Assembly: GCA_017482485.1 (NCBI GenBank)
Contig: JAFUMV010000117.1
Coordinates: forward strand, 22,023 to 86,022
DNA: 64,000 nt
Direction of reading: 5' to 3'
Origin: Lachnospiraceae bacterium
Lineage (GTDB): Bacteria; Bacillota; Clostridia; Lachnospirales; Lachnospiraceae
Shown: piece by piece, positions 61,442 to 64,000 of the stretch
Position numbering within the stretch: position 1 is the first letter of the stretch
How the letters are laid out: every line of letters starts with the position of its first letter
Notes under the pieces: generated by a model
What the model was told of the DNA's origin: nothing
Databases searched by the model: none
Seen by the model: only the letters and a program-made list of their open reading frames with translations
Position numbers and translations under genes: made by a program

Positions 61442-61648
61442 ATGAAAATTACAGTATCCGGTGAAGTAAAAGAAGTTAAGGATGAATTGACAATAGCAGA
61501 ATTAATAGAACTTGAGAATGTTGAAACACCTCAGTATGTATCAGTCTCTGTTAATGATGAGTTTGCAAAAAGTGAAGATTTTAAGACACAGAAACTGCAT
61601 GAAGGGGATATCGTGGAATTTTTGTACTTTATGGGAGGTGGACAGTAA
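61442..61648 (+). CDS. ThiS/MoaD-like sulfur carrier with extra C-terminal Gln
   Basis: This is a 68-residue ubiquitin-like carrier (M-K-I-T-V-S-G-E start, beta-grasp pattern). It ends F-M-G65-G66-G67-Q68. Functional carriers must end in Gly-Gly, so the last Gln has to be removed before adenylation. Carriers with such tails are known where a JAMM peptidase is encoded nearby (CysO/Mec and QbsE/QbsD). Here a JAMM gene lies at 62470. Its stop codon overlaps the E1 start (TAATG), so carrier and E1 are made together. GGAGAGAAAA precedes ATG 61442. Confidence 0.88.
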   Translation: MKITVSGEVKEVKDELTIAELIELENVETPQYVSVSVNDEFAKSEDFKTQKLHEGDIVEFLYFMGGGQ

Positions 61649-62454
61649 TGGCATTTTCTGATGAGCAGTTGGAACGCTATTCAAGACATATTATTCTCAA
61701 AGAGATTGGTGTGAGGGGGCAGAAAAAGCTGCTGAATGCCAAAGTTCTCATTATCGGAGCGGGCGGGCTCGGCGCTCCTGCAGCCATGTACCTTGCGGCG
61801 GCAGGCGTAGGAACCATCGGCATCGCTGATGCGGACGAGGTGGATCTGTCAAATCTCCAGAGACAGATTATTCATGCTACGGATGATGTGGGAAAGCCTA
61901 AAGTGGAATCGGCAAAAGAGACGATGAACAAAATGAATCCGGATGTAACAGTAAAAACATATCATGAATTTGTCTCATCCGAAAACATTCTGGATTTGAT
62001 AAAGGATTATGATTTTATTATAGATGGAACAGATAATTTCCCTGCAAAATTTCTGATTAATGACGCCTGTGTTATGGCTAAGAAACCATTTTCCCATGCC
62101 GGAATCATTCGGTTTAAGGGACAGCTCATGACATATGTGCCGGGAGAGGGCCCCTGCTATCGCTGCGTATTTAAAAATCCGCCGCCGAAGGATGCTGTAC
62201 CTACCTGTAAGCAGGCCGGCGTTATCGGTGCTATGGGAGGCGTCATCGGAAGCCTTCAGGCAATGGAAGCCATCAAATACATTACAGGTGTAGGGGAATT
62301 GCTGACAGGATCACTGCTTACTTTTGATGCAATAAAGATGAATTTTCATAAGGTCAAACTTCCGAAAGCGGATTGTAACTGTGCAGTGTGCGGAACACAT
62401 CCAACCATAACAAAGCTTATCGATTACGAGCAGGCAGAATGTGATGGTATTTAA
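61648..62454 (+). CDS. E1-like adenylyltransferase (ThiF/MoeB family)
   Basis: This is a 268-residue enzyme that adenylates the C-terminal Gly of the carrier. The nucleotide motif is G-A-G-G-L-G at residues 37-42, with R-Q near 71, the D-G-T-D-N block, and Zn ligands C-Y-R-C and C-A-V-C. V-P-T-C marks the region of the MoeB/ThiF catalytic Cys. No C-terminal rhodanese is present, unlike the triple fusion upstream. It is very similar in layout to that protein's middle part. ATG 61648 overlaps the carrier stop; GGAGGTGG precedes it. Confidence 0.92.
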   Translation: MAFSDEQLERYSRHIILKEIGVRGQKKLLNAKVLIIGAGGLGAPAAMYLAAAGVGTIGIADADEVDLSNLQRQIIHATDDVGKPKVESAKETMNKMNPDVTVKTYHEFVSSENILDLIKDYDFIIDGTDNFPAKFLINDACVMAKKPFSHAGIIRFKGQLMTYVPGEGPCYRCVFKNPPPKDAVPTCKQAGVIGAMGGVIGSLQAMEAIKYITGVGELLTGSLLTFDAIKMNFHKVKLPKADCNCAVCGTHPTITKLIDYEQAECDGI

Positions 62455-62469
62455 GGAGCAAAGATTGCC

Positions 62470-62898
62470 ATGATAAAAATATCGAAACAAGATTATAAAA
62501 AAATAGTGGATCATGCGGTTGCACAGCTCCCAAATGAGGCCTGCGGACTGATTGCCGGTAAGACTGACGGGGCAGATAAGCGGATTGAAAAAGTGTATCT
62601 GCTTACGAATACAGATCAATCCAGGGAACACTTTTCACTGGACCCCAAAGAGCAGCTGGCTGCGATCAAAGACATGAGAAGTCTGGGATATATTCCGCTT
62701 GGCAACTGGCATTCTCATCCGGAAACTCCATCAAGACCATCAGAGGAAGATAAACGGCTTGCCTATGACAAAAATGCCAGTTATCTGATTTTGTCGCTGA
62801 TGGAACGGGAAAATCCGGTGCTGAATTCTTTTCATATTGAGGGTACAGATGCAAAGAAAGAAGAACTGATTATAGAGGATCGGTCCGAAATAGAATAG
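62470..62898 (+). CDS. JAMM/MPN+ metalloprotease (second copy)
   Basis: This is a 142-residue Zn peptidase. Glu23, His81 and His83 in W-H-S-H-P, and Ser91 and Asp94 complete the JAMM motif at the right spacing. It differs from the first copy in most positions, so the two are not a recent duplication. It lies 15 bases after the second E1. The most likely substrate is the Gly-Gly-Gly-Gln tail of the ThiS-like carrier, or an amino acid bound to that carrier. The ribosome site AAGGAG is at 62452-62457. Confidence 0.9.
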   Translation: MIKISKQDYKKIVDHAVAQLPNEACGLIAGKTDGADKRIEKVYLLTNTDQSREHFSLDPKEQLAAIKDMRSLGYIPLGNWHSHPETPSRPSEEDKRLAYDKNASYLILSLMERENPVLNSFHIEGTDAKKEELIIEDRSEIE

Positions 62899-62910
62899 CG
62901 AGGAATGAGT

Positions 62911-63342
62911 ATGGGGACTTTGAGTGATGTTGATGAGATTGAAGTAAAGAATATTTCTGCTGAAGATTTCGCCAAATTAGACTTTTCAAAAGTGACACTG
63001 GTGGATTTAAGAGAAGAAGATGAAGTGCTGGTTGCGGGAATAAAAGGAGCGATTAATATTCCTTTTTCAAAATTTTCCAGCAAGCTGAGCAGCATACCAA
63101 AGGATTTGCCGGTATATGTGTTCTGCAGAACCGGAGACTGGAGCGAAGAGGTCGCAGAAATACTGACAGAGCGCGGATACGATACGTATAATGTTACAGG
63201 CGGTTTCAAAGCATATAAAGAATATATCGCAAACAGAAAGCCCGTTGAAATAGATGCCAAAGGATTAAAATGTCCGGGACCGATTGTAAAGGTGGCTGAT
63301 ACGATTCGAAATCTGGAAGATGGACAAAAGGTATTTGTTTAA
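62911..63342 (+). CDS. Rhodanese-TusA protein, N-terminal half of an interrupted fusion
   Basis: This is a 143-residue product. Residues 10-108 are a rhodanese with Cys72 in V-F-C-R-T-G-D. Residues 112-143 begin a TusA domain with C121-P-G-P124 but stop after G-Q-K-V-F-V at an in-frame TAA (63340-63342), in the middle of the fold. The next codons in the same frame continue the missing TusA part and lead into a DsrE-like domain. The TAA is one base away from a Lys, Gln or Glu codon. ATG 62911 is the start, six bases after GAGGA. The rhodanese part should work; the TusA part is probably unfolded. Confidence 0.7.
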   Translation: MGTLSDVDEIEVKNISAEDFAKLDFSKVTLVDLREEDEVLVAGIKGAINIPFSKFSSKLSSIPKDLPVYVFCRTGDWSEEVAEILTERGYDTYNVTGGFKAYKEYIANRKPVEIDAKGLKCPGPIVKVADTIRNLEDGQKVFV

Positions 63343-63375
63343 GCAACGGAAGACGCCTTTGCATCCGATATTGCC

Positions 63376-63957
63376 GTGTGGTGTCAAAGAACCGGTAATT
63401 ATCTGGAAAAGCTGGAAGTGAAGTCTGGGGTGATCCAGGCAACGATTGAGAAACGCACTGTCCAGAACAATACCGTGACAGAACTGCCAAACGGAAAAAC
63501 CTTTGTAGTTTTCAGCGGAGATCTGGACAAAACGATAGCAGCATTTATTATGGCAAACGGAGCTGCTGCGATGGGAAGAGAGGTCACAATATTTTTTACA
63601 TTCTGGGGCTTGAATATTTTGCGAAAACCCAATAAGATAAAGACGGAGAAAACATTGATTGAAAAAATGTTTGGCATTATGATGCCCAGAGGAACCAAAA
63701 AGCTCGGACTGTCCCGGATGAATATGGGCGGCGCCGGAGCCAAAATGATTCGGGCCGTCATGAAGAGCAAGGGAGTTTCATCTTTGGAGGAACTGATTCA
63801 AAGTGCCATAGAGCATGGAGTTCGTCTTGTGGCCTGCCAGATGTCCATGGAAATTATGGGGATCAAAAAAGAAGAATTGATTGATGGTGTTGAACTGGGC
63901 GGAGTCGCTACTTTTCTTGGCTCAGGGGAACAGTCCAATATGAGCCTATTTATTTAA
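63376..63957 (+). CDS. DsrE/DsrF/DrsH-like domain protein, C-terminal half of an interrupted fusion
   Basis: This is an open frame of 193 codons from GTG 63376 with no ribosome site. Its first 20 residues are the end of the TusA domain (V-W-C-Q-R-T-G-N). From about residue 43 there is a DsrE/DrsH-like domain: V-V-F-S-G-D-L-D-K, F-F-T-F-W-G-L-N and late A-C-Q-M-S-M-E with a conserved Cys. In related genomes rhodanese, TusA and DsrE parts are found in one protein, and the frame match across the TAA supports that here. Expression would need readthrough or reinitiation. It may be a decaying gene or a sequence error. Confidence 0.6.
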   Translation: MWCQRTGNYLEKLEVKSGVIQATIEKRTVQNNTVTELPNGKTFVVFSGDLDKTIAAFIMANGAAAMGREVTIFFTFWGLNILRKPNKIKTEKTLIEKMFGIMMPRGTKKLGLSRMNMGGAGAKMIRAVMKSKGVSSLEELIQSAIEHGVRLVACQMSMEIMGIKKEELIDGVELGGVATFLGSGEQSNMSLFI

Positions 63958-64000
63958 AAGAAGATACCGCACCATTCAAAACGGATAGCGTCGGTGCAGA

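Noticed and set aside
61442-62454. Thiamine biosynthesis ThiS-ThiF
   Set aside because: No other thi gene and no TPP riboswitch are present. The Gly-Gly-Gly-Gln tail and the JAMM neighbour point to a different carrier system.
63340-63342. Selenocysteine or pyrrolysine readthrough
   Set aside because: The codon is TAA, not TGA or TAG, and neither system uses it.

Overview
The window looks like chromosomal DNA of a gut-type Firmicute, most likely Lachnospiraceae (Clostridia). The reasons are moderate GC, strong AGGAGG ribosome binding sites, textbook SigA promoters with 17-bp spacers, LplA/LplB/LplC-type sugar importers, YesM-like sensors, DUF5688, PF06541 and Mbeg1-like proteins, and an NADP-type glutamate dehydrogenase with optimised codons. 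No rRNA, CRISPR array, complete insertion sequence or prophage was found. Two tRNA genes are present: Leu-CAG on the minus strand and Arg-CCG on the plus strand.

Layout. 1-8.2 kb is a carbohydrate island: a divergent truncated sensor, a lipoprotein binding protein with two permeases, a GH99-like protein, a DMT exporter and an aldose epimerase. 8.3-18 kb mixes small unknown proteins, a PfkB kinase fused to an AraC domain, an HD hydrolase, an NCS2 purine permease with a COG2509 flavoprotein, a domain-swapped GH3 glucosidase and a FAD-Rieske oxidoreductase. 18-24 kb holds DegV, HflK/HflC, an Mbeg1-like hydrolase and a Y-family polymerase. 24.3-24.85 kb is a gene-free, repeat-rich stretch. 25-41 kb is housekeeping: FolB-FolK, PheA, DUF815 ATPase, Ppx and Ppk, Maf, a HAD fused to a SARP-like regulator, and a minus-strand ABC-F/PHP/HAD operon. 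41-45 kb has tRNA-Arg, an SH3 membrane protein and gdhA.

45-52 kb is an accessory region. It has an AT-rich Mrr-nuclease/STAND NTPase gene that resembles anti-phage effectors, preceded by a structured leader. Next is a BceRS-type two-component system with an ABC exporter. A 40-bp repeat containing a TACA-N4-TGTA operator occurs before both the regulator and the transporter, and its second copy lies inside the end of the kinase gene. 52-55.4 kb is the pdxR / pdxST vitamin B6 locus.

The most interesting part is 55.5-64 kb. A perfect TTGACA-17-TATAAT promoter drives a 25-residue peptide with five Cys codons, followed by mutually exclusive antiterminator and terminator hairpins, which is the layout of a cysteine-responsive attenuator. 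The operon below encodes a YezD-like protein, a JAMM peptidase, a MoaD-E1-rhodanese fusion, a family 2A encapsulin shell, its cysteine desulfurase cargo with a long N-terminal loading domain, a TusA-like protein, a thioredoxin, a ThiS-like carrier ending Gly-Gly-Gly-Gln, a second E1, a second JAMM peptidase, and a rhodanese-TusA-DsrE protein split by an in-frame stop. My reading is that cysteine sulfur is stored in the encapsulin and passed through two ubiquitin-like carrier modules that JAMM peptidases must mature or unload. The parts belong to known families. The combination and its regulation are the candidate new system.
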